A stretch of DNA of 64,000 nt from Streptomyces asoensis (GTDB lineage: Bacteria; Actinomycetota; Actinomycetes; Streptomycetales; Streptomycetaceae), in the NCBI RefSeq assembly GCF_013085465.1, contig NZ_CP049838.1, forward strand, positions 4,526,001 to 4,590,000. The letters are read 5' to 3'. The position numbers and the translations under genes were made by a program. Shown piece after piece: positions 22,810 to 30,328 of the stretch (position 1 is the stretch's first letter; every line of letters begins with the position of its first letter). Below the pieces are notes generated by a model that did not search any database, was not told the DNA's origin, and was given only the letters and a program-made list of their open reading frames with translations.

Positions 22810-23979
22810 ATGGCATCCGGTATCCGGAAAGTGGCCGTGGTCGGTGTCGCCCTCTCCGACTGCGGCCGAGTGGACGACGCCACCCCCTACGCCCTGCACG
22901 CCCAGGCGGCCCGGCGCGCGCTGGCGGACGCCGGGCTCGACCGGTCCCGGGTGGACGGCTTCGCGTCCGCCGGGCTCGGCACGCTGGCCCCCGTCGAGGT
23001 GGCGGACTATCTGGGCCTGCGGCCCACCTGGGTCGACTCCACCTCCGTCGGCGGTTCGACCTGGGAGGTCATGGCGGCGCACGCGGCCGACGCGATCGCC
23101 GCCGGTCACGCGAACGCGGTCCTGCTGGCGTACGGCTCGACGGCCCGCGCGGACGTGAAGGCGGGCCGCCGCACCGGCACCTTCGCCTTCGGCGGCCGCG
23201 GTCCCCTCCAGTTCGAGGTCCCCTACGGCCACACGCTGATCGCCAAGTACGCGATGGCCGCCCGCCGCCACATGCTCCAGTACGGCACGACGATCGAGCA
23301 GTTGGCGGAGGTGGCGGTGCAGGCGAGAGCGAACGCGGCTCTGAACCCCGACGCGATGTTCCGCGACCCGGTGACGGTGGACGACGTCCTGTCCGGCCCG
23401 ATGATCGCCGACCCCTTCACGAAACTGCACTGCTGTCTGCGCTCGGACGGCGGCGCGGCCGTGCTTCTGGCGGCCGAGGAGTACGTACGCGACTGCCGCA
23501 CGGCCCCGGTGTGGATCCTCGGGACGGGGGAGCACGTGTCGCACGCCTCGATGTCCGAGTGGGACGACTTCACGGTCTCCCCCGCCGCGGTGAGCGGTCG
23601 GCTGGCCTTCGAGCGGGCGGGGCTGCGTCCGCGGGAGATGGACTTCGCCGAGATCTACGACGCGTTCACCTACATGACGCTGGTGACCCTCGAGGACCTG
23701 GGCTTCTGCGCGAAGGGCGAGGGCGGCGCGTTCGTGGAGAAGGGGCGGCTGACCCTGTCCGGCGCCCTGCCGGTGAACACGGACGGGGGCGGGCTCTCGG
23801 CCCAGCATCCGGGCATGCGGGGGCTGTTCCTGCTGGTGGAGGCGGTACGGCAGCTGCGGGGCGAGGGCGGCGAGCGACAGGTGAGGGCGCCGGACGGGGG
23901 CTTGCCCCGGCTGGGCGTCGCCTCCGGGACCGGCGGCTGGTTCTGCTCGTCGGGGACGGTGGTCCTGGGACGGGACTGA
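22810..23979 (+). CDS. Thiolase-fold Ltp-type protein lacking the nucleophilic Cys
   Basis: 389 residues, related to the gene at 9697. At the position of the thiolase nucleophile the sequence reads STSVGGSTWEVMAAHA, with no Cys. The later motifs are FAEIYDAFTYMTL (Tyr near 282) and NTDGGGLSAQHPGMRG with the normal HPxG His near 337. Loss of the Cys argues against thiolysis and for an aldolase-type or non-catalytic subunit role. No DUF35 gene follows; a lone DUF35 gene with the same operator lies at 29669 and could be its partner. The ATG at 22810 is 4 bp from an operator. Confidence 0.85.
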   Translation: MASGIRKVAVVGVALSDCGRVDDATPYALHAQAARRALADAGLDRSRVDGFASAGLGTLAPVEVADYLGLRPTWVDSTSVGGSTWEVMAAHAADAIAAGHANAVLLAYGSTARADVKAGRRTGTFAFGGRGPLQFEVPYGHTLIAKYAMAARRHMLQYGTTIEQLAEVAVQARANAALNPDAMFRDPVTVDDVLSGPMIADPFTKLHCCLRSDGGAAVLLAAEEYVRDCRTAPVWILGTGEHVSHASMSEWDDFTVSPAAVSGRLAFERAGLRPREMDFAEIYDAFTYMTLVTLEDLGFCAKGEGGAFVEKGRLTLSGALPVNTDGGGLSAQHPGMRGLFLLVEAVRQLRGEGGERQVRAPDGGLPRLGVASGTGGWFCSSGTVVLGRD

Positions 23980-24091
23980 GGCCCGCCGCGCCGCCCCTCC
24001 CGGCAGGTCCCGCCCGGCAGCTCGCTCACGTCCCGAGTCGACGAGGGTCGGCGCAGGACCAGCGGGTCACTCGCGGCCCGGCCGATGAGGG

Positions 24092-24895
24092 TCAGCTCAG
24101 CACCAGCAGCACCGCCAGTGCGACGAGCAGTGAGTCGATCCGGTCCAGGAGGCCGCCGGAGCCAGGGAGCCAACGGCCGGCGTCCTTCGTCCCCGCACCC
24201 CTTTTGACCATGGATTCGAGCAGGTCCCCGGCCGGGCCGCCGACCGCGACGGCGATCGCCGTCTGCCAGCTCGACGCGGACAGCACGGCGAGCACCCCGA
24301 GCCCGGCCACGGAGCCCGCCAGGGTCCCGCTCCACCGCTTGGCCGGTGACAGCGGTGACAGCCTCGGCCCGCCCAGCCACCGCCCGGCGAAGTACGCCAC
24401 GATGTCGGCGATCGAGACCGCCACGAACAGCGCGAGCGCGCTCGCCCCGAGCGGCACCAGCGCGGCCAACACGCTCAGCCAGGCCAGCCCGAGCAGTCCG
24501 GCGCCGACCCGGTGCAGGCCGCGTTCGGCGTCGCCGGCCAGCAGCGGCACCGCGGCCACCGCGAGCGCCCCGATCGCCACCACCCGGAGCACCTGCCCGG
24601 GCGCCAGCCAGGCCGCCAGCACCACGCCCGCCACCGCCGCGGCCAGCACCACCCGGTCCGGCCGACCCAGCCGCAGCAGCCCGCCGAACTCGAACACCGC
24701 GATCACCCCGGCCGCGAGGGCGACGAGAGCGGCGCCCGGCCGGCCCCACCAGAACGCACCGGTCACCAGGGGGACTCCGACCGCCCACGCGCACCACCTG
24801 ATCAGCAGCTCACGGCGCCGGGACGCCGCCACCGCGACACCGCCCAGCGCCAGCGCCCCACCGAGGTAGGGCGCCAGCGAGGCCACGGTGATCAC
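24092..24895 (-). CDS. CdsA-family phosphatidate cytidylyltransferase-like membrane protein
   Basis: 267 residues, with roughly seven or eight hydrophobic helices. The C-terminus carries the CdsA signature: SMVKRGAGTKDAGRWLPG then GGLLDRIDS, matching S-x-x-K-R-x4-K-D ... G-G-x-x-D-R-x-D; the usual His before GG is Ser. CdsA enzymes make CDP-diacylglycerol or related CDP-lipids from CTP. The GTG start at 24895 overlaps the TGA of the upstream GNAT-aminotransferase gene, so the two are coupled. Being a probable second CdsA paired with an aminotransferase, it may act on a special lipid or polyprenyl phosphate rather than in housekeeping phospholipid synthesis; that is inference. Confidence 0.85.
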   Translation of the reverse strand: MITVASLAPYLGGALALGGVAVAASRRRELLIRWCAWAVGVPLVTGAFWWGRPGAALVALAAGVIAVFEFGGLLRLGRPDRVVLAAAVAGVVLAAWLAPGQVLRVVAIGALAVAAVPLLAGDAERGLHRVGAGLLGLAWLSVLAALVPLGASALALFVAVSIADIVAYFAGRWLGGPRLSPLSPAKRWSGTLAGSVAGLGVLAVLSASSWQTAIAVAVGGPAGDLLESMVKRGAGTKDAGRWLPGSGGLLDRIDSLLVALAVLLVLS

Positions 24896-26682
24896 CGGGC
24901 GGATCCGGCAGCGGATCCGGCGGCGGAAACACCCGCGGGCATCGCGACACGCGAGGCCGGGCCCGGCCACAGCGCGTCGAGGGCGGTCCGGCACGCGGCC
25001 ACGATGCGGGCGTTCTCGGCGGTGTCCCTGACCGCGACCCGCACCGTGCGTCCCCGGTACTGCGACGACAACGGCGACAGGTCGCGCAGGTACACGTCGT
25101 GGCGGCGGCACTCGTTCACCAGGCGGGCGGCACTCGGCCCGCCGGACGGCAGGGTCAGGTTGAGGAAGTTCGCGACGCCTTCCTCGACCACCACGGTCTC
25201 GTCCAGCCCGGCCAGGTCGGCGGCCAGCCGCCGGCGCAGCGCATGGGTGCGCAGCCAACAGTCGTCGTAGTACTCCGGGTCGCGCAGGGCCGCCACCGCG
25301 GCGAGCTGCGCCGGGAGGCTGACGGGCCACGGCGGTGTCCACCGGCGCAGCCGCGCCGCGGTGGCCGGCTCGGCCACCAGATAGGCGGCCCGCATCCCGG
25401 ACAGCGCGTACATCTTGGACAGCGACGTGCAGACCACCACCCGGGGGTCCGTCGCGGCGAGACCGGCGAGCGACTCGGCCGGGTCGACATAGCCCAGGTA
25501 GGCCTCGTCGATCCACCAGCGGGTCCGGGCCGGCGCGGCGGCGATCAGCGCGCGCAGTTCGGCGGCCGGCGCGTGGCGTCCGGTCGGGTTGTTCGGGTTG
25601 ACCACCACCACGAGGTCGTAGCGGCCGGACCCGACGGCGGCGGACAGCCGGTCCGGGTCGATCCGCCAGCCGTCCTCGCGGCGCAGCCGGAACCGGTCCA
25701 CCCGGCAGCCGATCACCCGCTCCGTGACATGGGCGTACTCGCCGTAGCCCGGGTCCATGAGCAGCACCCTGCTGTCCGGGGTCAGCAGGCGGCCGAACGC
25801 CCTGAAGATCAGGTCGGACGAACCGGCGCCGACGGCGAGGGTCTCCACCGGCAGCGCGCGGGCCGTGGCGATCTCCGCCAGCAGTCCCTCGGCGCCGGTC
25901 GGCGGCGAGGTCCGGGCGGCCCAGGCCGGATCCTCCGTAAGCGCCGCCCGCACCCCCGGGGCGGGCGGGAACCAGGCGTCCAGCACATCGGCCGCGACGA
26001 TCCGATGGCGCCGGTCCAGGCTGCGGAAGTCCGCGCCGATGGCGGTGAACGAGGCTCCGCCGTGTTCGCAGCCGTCCGGCCGGGGGGCGAACGGCATGTC
26101 CAGCCGCCAGTCCACCACGGACTCGAAACGTCTCAGCAAGGCGCGGTAGCGGTCCATCGTGACCTTCGTCAGCTCGGTCACACCGCCGGTCAGCACCTCG
26201 AACGTGACCGCACCGCTGTGGACGGTACGGCCGACCGGGCGCAGCCCGGCGGCCAGGTACATGTCGAGCAGTTCGGTGCGTCCCATCGCCACCACCCGGC
26301 GGCCGCCCCTGGAGGCGATCCAGCGCAGGGCCGCGTACATCAGCAGCGGCGCCGCCGCGGTGGCCCGCCAGCGCGGCTCGACGGTGAGGATGCGCACCTC
26401 GAACGGGTCGCCGTCGTTCAGCAGCGGCAGCTCGTCGCGGGTCAGGTACTTGTCCAGCGCGTACCGCCCCAGCCAGGGCGGGGTCAGGCTGACGAAGCCG
26501 ATCCGGACCGCTCCCCGTGCAGCGACCAGGTAGACGTTGTCGCCGTCCAGCCCGTCACGGAGCCGCCCGGTGGGGTCCGGCGCATGTTGGCCCAACTCCT
26601 GCGCGTACACCCGGTGACGTAGTGCGTGGATCCACTCGAGGTCCTCCGAAGTGGCGGTACGCAGCTGAAGGTCACGGCCCAT
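24892..26682 (-). CDS. Fusion of GNAT acetyltransferase-like domain and HisC-type PLP aminotransferase
   Basis: 596 residues. Residues 1-180 form a GNAT/autoinducer-synthase-like domain (RTATSEDLEWIHALRHRVYAQELG, FEVRILTVEPRWRATAAAPLLM, in pieces). Residues about 235-570 form a class I/II aminotransferase of the histidinol-phosphate type: GAGSSDLIFRAFGRLL, VVNPNNPTGR, WWIDEAYLGYVD, and the PLP lysine in SLSKMYALSG near 423. The domains occur in one uninterrupted frame. ATG at 26682 follows GAGAGG. Overlap with the CdsA-like gene suggests a joint pathway, possibly making an amino-alcohol or amino-acyl head group for a lipid. The substrate is unknown. Confidence 0.87.
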   Translation of the reverse strand: MGRDLQLRTATSEDLEWIHALRHRVYAQELGQHAPDPTGRLRDGLDGDNVYLVAARGAVRIGFVSLTPPWLGRYALDKYLTRDELPLLNDGDPFEVRILTVEPRWRATAAAPLLMYAALRWIASRGGRRVVAMGRTELLDMYLAAGLRPVGRTVHSGAVTFEVLTGGVTELTKVTMDRYRALLRRFESVVDWRLDMPFAPRPDGCEHGGASFTAIGADFRSLDRRHRIVAADVLDAWFPPAPGVRAALTEDPAWAARTSPPTGAEGLLAEIATARALPVETLAVGAGSSDLIFRAFGRLLTPDSRVLLMDPGYGEYAHVTERVIGCRVDRFRLRREDGWRIDPDRLSAAVGSGRYDLVVVVNPNNPTGRHAPAAELRALIAAAPARTRWWIDEAYLGYVDPAESLAGLAATDPRVVVCTSLSKMYALSGMRAAYLVAEPATAARLRRWTPPWPVSLPAQLAAVAALRDPEYYDDCWLRTHALRRRLAADLAGLDETVVVEEGVANFLNLTLPSGGPSAARLVNECRRHDVYLRDLSPLSSQYRGRTVRVAVRDTAENARIVAACRTALDALWPGPASRVAMPAGVSAAGSAAGSAR

Positions 26683-26761
26683 GAGCACCTCTCTCGACGC
26701 AGGGGACACCCATCGTCGGGAGCGCGGGCCGACCACGTCAGGGCCGAGCGACCCAGTCCCG

Positions 26762-26779
26762 CTGAGTACGCGTACTCAG
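26762..26779. promoter_or_regulatory. Perfect 18-bp palindrome between fusion gene and expansin gene
   Basis: CTGAGTACGCGTACTCAG is fully self-complementary, 80 bp upstream of the GNAT-aminotransferase start and 110 bp upstream of the expansin start. Likely a repressor or activator site; it differs from the CTGAC-N5-GTCAG motif. Confidence 0.5.
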
Positions 26780-26888
26780 GCGCGGCCGGGATTTCCGCCG
26801 GGCGCGGCAACCTTTCCGGGACCGGCGGCGACCGACGAGTCGAAAGCTTTCCCGTACGTGCTCCGCCGAACCGCGTAAGGATTCATCC

Positions 26889-27884
26889 GTGGCATCCTCC
26901 TCACACCGCCGGCCCCGCCCCGAGAGACGCACGCGTCGCGTTCCCGTCGTCACGGTGGTCGCCGTGGCGGCCGTCGCGCTCGTCGTGTCCCTGGTCGTGG
27001 CCTTCCGTCCCGACGGCGGGACCGATACCGGGGCCGACGGCGGGGCCCGCACGGTCGAGCCCGCCGCCGGGGCCGGGGTGAGCGGTTCGCCGACGGCGAC
27101 CGGGACCACCGGGTCACCGTCGCCGAAGCCGAAGCCGTCCACGGCGTCCCCGAGCGCGACGGCCGGCCGGACGACCACGCCCGCCGCCACCGCGACCGGC
27201 GCGTCCGGCTCGTCGGGCGGGCGCTCGGCCGCGCCCGCCGCGCGGACCGCGTCCGGCGCGGCACCGTCGGCGGGGCGGATCGCGCCCGGGACCTCCTACC
27301 GGGGCGTCGCCACCTCGTACGACGCCGGAGACGGCAACGGCGCCTGCTCCTACGGCCCGACCTCCGACGTCATGACCGCGGCGATGAACACCGCCGACTA
27401 CGAGACGTCCAAGGCGTGCGGCGCGTACGTCCTCGTCCGGGCCGGGAGCGGAGCGTCGATCACGGTCCGGATCACCAACGAGTGCCCGGCGCCCTGCGAG
27501 GCCGGCCAACTCGACCTCAGCCGACAGGCCTTCGCCAAGCTGGCCCCGCTCTCGGCGGGCCGGATCACGGTCACGTGGAGCCTGCTGAGCCCCGCCACGT
27601 CCGACACGATCTCGATCCGCTACAAGACCGGTTCCACCCAGTACTGGTGCGGCATCCAGGCGATCGGCCACCGCAACCCGCTGGCCCGGCTGGAGGTCCG
27701 CACGAGCGCCGGCTGGACCCGTCTGGCGCGCACCGACTACAACTACTTCCTCTCCGAGCAGGGCACCGGCTGCGGCGGCGCGCTCCGGCTCACCGACATC
27801 TACGGGGAGCAGCTGACGGTCGAGGGCATCGCCGTCCGGGCGGACGTGGTGCAGTCGACGCGGGTCCAGTTCGCCCGGCACTGA
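26889..27884 (+). CDS. Secreted or membrane-anchored bacterial expansin
   Basis: 331 residues from GTG 26889. A basic start (HRRPRPERRTRR) precedes one hydrophobic helix (about 20-38), then a Thr/Ser/Pro/Ala-rich linker (about 45-130). The C-terminal 200 residues match bacterial expansins: a double-psi barrel domain (GVATSYDAGDGNGACSYG near 139, VRITNECPAPCEAGQLDLS near 197, containing the key Asp) and a CBM63-like domain (SIRYKTGSTQYWCGIQ, NYNYFLS-like). Expansins loosen cellulose or peptidoglycan without hydrolysis, and in soil bacteria assist root colonisation. Start and export signal are well supported. Confidence 0.87.
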   Translation: MASSSHRRPRPERRTRRVPVVTVVAVAAVALVVSLVVAFRPDGGTDTGADGGARTVEPAAGAGVSGSPTATGTTGSPSPKPKPSTASPSATAGRTTTPAATATGASGSSGGRSAAPAARTASGAAPSAGRIAPGTSYRGVATSYDAGDGNGACSYGPTSDVMTAAMNTADYETSKACGAYVLVRAGSGASITVRITNECPAPCEAGQLDLSRQAFAKLAPLSAGRITVTWSLLSPATSDTISIRYKTGSTQYWCGIQAIGHRNPLARLEVRTSAGWTRLARTDYNYFLSEQGTGCGGALRLTDIYGEQLTVEGIAVRADVVQSTRVQFARH

Positions 27885-27901
27885 CCGCATACTCTCGCCG
27901 T

Positions 27902-28567
27902 ATGGCCAAGGATCTTCATGAGCTGCTGAGGTCGCTGCGGGTGTGGGAACCGGAGGTGACCGCGCTACCGCCCTTCGCCCCGGAGGCGGCGCCCGCCGAG
28001 CCGCTGTCCCTCTTCACGGACTGGTTCGCCGAGGCGGTGGCGGCGGGCGAGCGGGAGCCGCACACGATGACCCTCGCCACCGTCGGCGAGGACGGCCTTC
28101 CGGACGCCCGCATCGTGATGCTGCACGGCGCCGACGCGGACGGCTGGGCCTTCGCGACACACGCCACCAGCCGGAAGGGCCGCCAGCTCGCCGCCCGCCC
28201 GTACGCGGCCCTCACCTTCTACTGGCCGGTGCTGGGCCGCCAGGTCCGGGTACGCGGCCCGGTCACCTCCGCCCCGTCCGAGGAGGCCCAGGCCGACCTG
28301 CACGCCCGCTCGACAGGCGCCCTGGCCGCCGCCCTCACCGGACGACAGAGCGAGGTCCTGGCCTCGACGGAGGAACTGACGAGCGCGTCGGAGGCGGCCT
28401 GGCAACACGCCCAAGCCCACCCGACAGCCAAGTCCCCGACCTGGACCCTGTACCGACTGCGCCCGGACGAGGTGGAGTTCTTCCAGGGGGACAGCGCCCG
28501 CCGTCATGCCCGGCTGAGATACCACCGGTCGGACGGGTCCTGGTCCAGGGAACAGCTGTGGCCCTGA
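27902..28567 (+). CDS. Pyridoxamine 5'-phosphate oxidase (PdxH)-family flavoprotein
   Basis: 221 residues. The split-barrel FMN-binding fold is clear: TMTLATVGEDGLPDARIVML near 55-75, FATHATSRKGRQLAARPYAALTFYWP (in pieces) near 90-115, then GRQVRVRGPV, and the C-terminal dimerisation block (LYRLRPDEVEFFQGD, ARLRYHRSDGSW). This matches PNPOx enzymes that oxidise pyridoxine or pyridoxamine phosphate to PLP. Whether this is the housekeeping PdxH or a paralogue with different specificity cannot be told. ATG 27902 is 17 bp after the expansin stop. Confidence 0.88.
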   Translation: MAKDLHELLRSLRVWEPEVTALPPFAPEAAPAEPLSLFTDWFAEAVAAGEREPHTMTLATVGEDGLPDARIVMLHGADADGWAFATHATSRKGRQLAARPYAALTFYWPVLGRQVRVRGPVTSAPSEEAQADLHARSTGALAAALTGRQSEVLASTEELTSASEAAWQHAQAHPTAKSPTWTLYRLRPDEVEFFQGDSARRHARLRYHRSDGSWSREQLWP

Positions 28568-28574
28568 GGCCACC

Positions 28575-28694
28575 TCAAGCGCGGTAGGTGTTCTCGCGCG
28601 CCTGCTGCGCCAGGTCTTCCCAACCCTTCGCCGAGGCCGCGACCGCGAACCTCCCATTGGCCCTCCGGTGCCGGCGGTGCGGCGCGGTCTCCAC
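28575..28694 (-). pseudogene. N-terminal fragment of a ParE/RelE-like toxin
   Basis: A 39-codon frame from GTG 28694 to TGA 28575, beginning 9 bp after the stop of the small gene at 28704. The sequence RFAVAASAKGWEDLAQQARENT matches the start of the streptomycete toxin family that begins with a basic segment, FAVAVS and KGWE-LCRQAP. The rest of the normal roughly 90-residue toxin is missing after the early stop. It is therefore read as a truncated toxin gene. A functional very short peptide cannot be excluded. Confidence 0.45.
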
Positions 28695-28703
28695 GGCCCG
28701 CGC

Positions 28704-29009
28704 TCACCCGACCTCCCGCGGATCCGGGGCCGGACCGTAGTCCTCGGTGTGGTCTCTGGTCAGCGCGGCCAGCAGTTCCGGGTCGGAGTGGACCTCGACC
28801 GTGTGCTGCCAGGCGATGAGCAGCTGGGCGACGGACGCGCTGTTGCCGACGGAGTCCGCGGCCCGCATGGTGTCGACCAGTTCGACGGCGAAAGCGTGTA
28901 TGTCGGCCTCGGGCAGGAAGTGGGTCCAAGGGAAGGCGTCCGGCAGTATGCCCAGAAGGAGTCTCGAAAGAGGAGGCGGCTGCCCTGCCCATCGCCTCCC
29001 CCTGATCAC
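28704..29009 (-). CDS. Small acidic protein, probable antitoxin of a decayed toxin-antitoxin pair
   Basis: 101 residues from GTG 29009. Residues about 30-85 (FLPEADIHAFAVELVDTMRAA, VAQLLIAWQHTVEVHSDPEL) resemble the C-terminal part of streptomycete prevent-host-death-type antitoxins. The N-terminal third (MIRGRRWAGQPPPLSR) does not look like an antitoxin DNA-binding domain and may be a wrong or truncated start. The remnant of a toxin-like frame follows 9 bp downstream. Function as a free-standing antitoxin is inference. Confidence 0.5.
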   Translation of the reverse strand: MIRGRRWAGQPPPLSRLLLGILPDAFPWTHFLPEADIHAFAVELVDTMRAADSVGNSASVAQLLIAWQHTVEVHSDPELLAALTRDHTEDYGPAPDPREVG

Positions 29010-29016
29010 GCGCCCC

Positions 29017-29625
29017 TCAAGCCCGAGGCCACTCCGGCTCCGGGTCCGTGGCCAGTCGGCCGTGCAGGTGGACGTCCCGGAAGGCGTCCCGGCGGCCCGA
29101 TTCCCACATCGCCCCGCGCAGGGTCCCCTCGCACCGGAAGCCGCAGCGTTCGGCGATCCGGCAGGAGGCGTCGTGACCGAGCGCGTGGCCCAGCTCCAGC
29201 CGGTGCAGACCGACCTCGGTGAACGCCCACCGGGCCGCGAGCAGCAGGGAGCGGGTGGCGACGTGCCGGCCCCGCGCCTCCGGCAGGATCCAGTAGCCGA
29301 CTCTGGCGAAGCTCAGCACGCGGTCGATCATGTTGACTCCGACCTGCCCGAGGATCGTGCCGTCGGCCGCGTCCGTGACACAGAACGCCATGGCACGCCC
29401 GGCGGCCCCGTCCGCGCTCTTGCCCGCCAGGGAGAGCCGGGCGCCGGCGGTGTCGGTGATCGTCCGCAGCGGGGTGTTCCAGCGCACGAACTCCGGGTCG
29501 ACGTGCCCGCGCAGCCAGGCCTCCACGTCGGTGGCGGACTCCGGGTCCCAGGGCCGCAGGGCCAGGCCATGGCCGTGCAGACCGGGGGCGAGAGGGGCCG
29601 GGTGCGGCTCGCGTATGTCGGTCAT
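29017..29625 (-). CDS. GNAT-family N-acetyltransferase (RimJ/RimL-like)
   Basis: 202 residues. Acetyl-CoA-binding features are visible: LALRPWDPESATDVEAWL at the start, VGYWILPEARGRHVATRSLLLAARWAF (in pieces) around 110-140 forming the Q/R-x-x-G-x-A-like loop, and HRLELGHALGHDASCRIAERCGF near 145-165, typical of RimJ-type enzymes acetylating amino groups. ATG 29625 is preceded by a leader containing two 16-bp direct repeats. It lies downstream of the DUF35 gene on the same strand and may be read from its promoter. Confidence 0.87.
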   Translation of the reverse strand: MTDIREPHPAPLAPGLHGHGLALRPWDPESATDVEAWLRGHVDPEFVRWNTPLRTITDTAGARLSLAGKSADGAAGRAMAFCVTDAADGTILGQVGVNMIDRVLSFARVGYWILPEARGRHVATRSLLLAARWAFTEVGLHRLELGHALGHDASCRIAERCGFRCEGTLRGAMWESGRRDAFRDVHLHGRLATDPEPEWPRA

Positions 29626-29629
29626 CCGG

Positions 29630-29663
29630 TCATTGAACACCGCCGCGTCATTGAACACCGCCG
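29630..29663. repeat. Two 16-bp direct repeats in the GNAT leader
   Basis: TCATTGAACACCGCCG occurs at 29630-29645 and again at 29648-29663. It lies just upstream of the GNAT start and just after the DUF35 stop. Either a small duplication or a binding site for a dimeric regulator. Confidence 0.7.
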
Positions 29664-29668
29664 GTCTT

Positions 29669-30082
29669 TCACGGCGCAGGCCGGAACACCGGCACCCCGT
29701 CCCGGAACACGACCGCCAGCTCCAGTCCCGCCCGCAGCTCCGGCCCCGCCCCCTCCCGCTCTCCCTCCCGCACGATCTCCGTGGACATCCGCGGCCCCTC
29801 CGCCAGGTCGACCACCGCGGCGACGTACGGGGTCCGCCCCCCGAAGGGCGGCAGGTCGTTGCGGTGGACGACGGACCAGGTGTAGAGCGTGGCCCGGCCG
29901 CTCGCGTCCTCCCAGGTCACGTCCTCGCTCCAGCAGTACGGGCAGAACTCCCGGGGGTAGTGGTGGGGCCGTGCGCAGGCCCCGCAGCGCCGGATCAGCA
30001 GCCGGCCCTCGGCGGCCGCGTCCCAGTACGCGCGGGTGAAGGCGTCGGCCTCGGGGACGTCGTGACGGTTGCCCATCTCCAT
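29669..30082 (-). CDS. DUF35 OB-fold/zinc-ribbon protein (second copy)
   Basis: 137 residues. Zinc ribbon C33-x2-C36 and C47-x2-C50 (RCGACARPHHYPREFCPYC) followed by the OB fold (TLYTWSVVHRNDLPPFGGRTPYVAAVVDL in pieces). DUF35 proteins pair with thiolase-fold aldolases or thiolases acting on CoA esters. No thiolase is adjacent, but the gene carries the same operator as the thiolase-like gene at 22810, which lacks its own DUF35 neighbour. The ATG at 30082 is 4 bp from the operator, again suggesting a leaderless message; the internal ATG at 30076 is an alternative. Confidence 0.87.
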   Translation of the reverse strand: MEMGNRHDVPEADAFTRAYWDAAAEGRLLIRRCGACARPHHYPREFCPYCWSEDVTWEDASGRATLYTWSVVHRNDLPPFGGRTPYVAAVVDLAEGPRMSTEIVREGEREGAGPELRAGLELAVVFRDGVPVFRPAP

Positions 30083-30086
30083 GGAT

Positions 30087-30101
30087 CTGACGGTACGTCA
30101 G
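30087..30101. promoter_or_regulatory. CTGAC-N5-GTCAG operator, site 7
   Basis: CTGACGGTACGTCAG, perfect palindrome in both arms, ending 4 bp upstream of the DUF35 ATG. Confidence 0.75.
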
Positions 30102-30328
30102 GTATCCGGATCCGGGAAGGCGGCGCATTTCCCATGACATCCCCACGGCATCCCCGTGGCATCCCCCCGGGAGATCCCATGAGAGATCCCTGTGCGTTCG
30201 CCATGAAACTGTGCGTCGCCCGTGAATGTCCCGAAGATTGTTGACGATTTTGTTGGCTCCGAATTACGTTCACCAACGCAAGCCCGGAGAGCAAGCAGTC
30301 ACCACCCGGTTCATGGAGAGGCAGCATC

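Noticed and set aside
1989..24000. Polyketide or non-ribosomal peptide cluster suggested by ligases, thiolase-fold proteins and a SARP-type regulator
   Set aside because: No carrier protein, ketosynthase module, condensation or thioesterase domain is present; the regulator is AfsR itself, and the enzymes fit CoA-ester catabolism.
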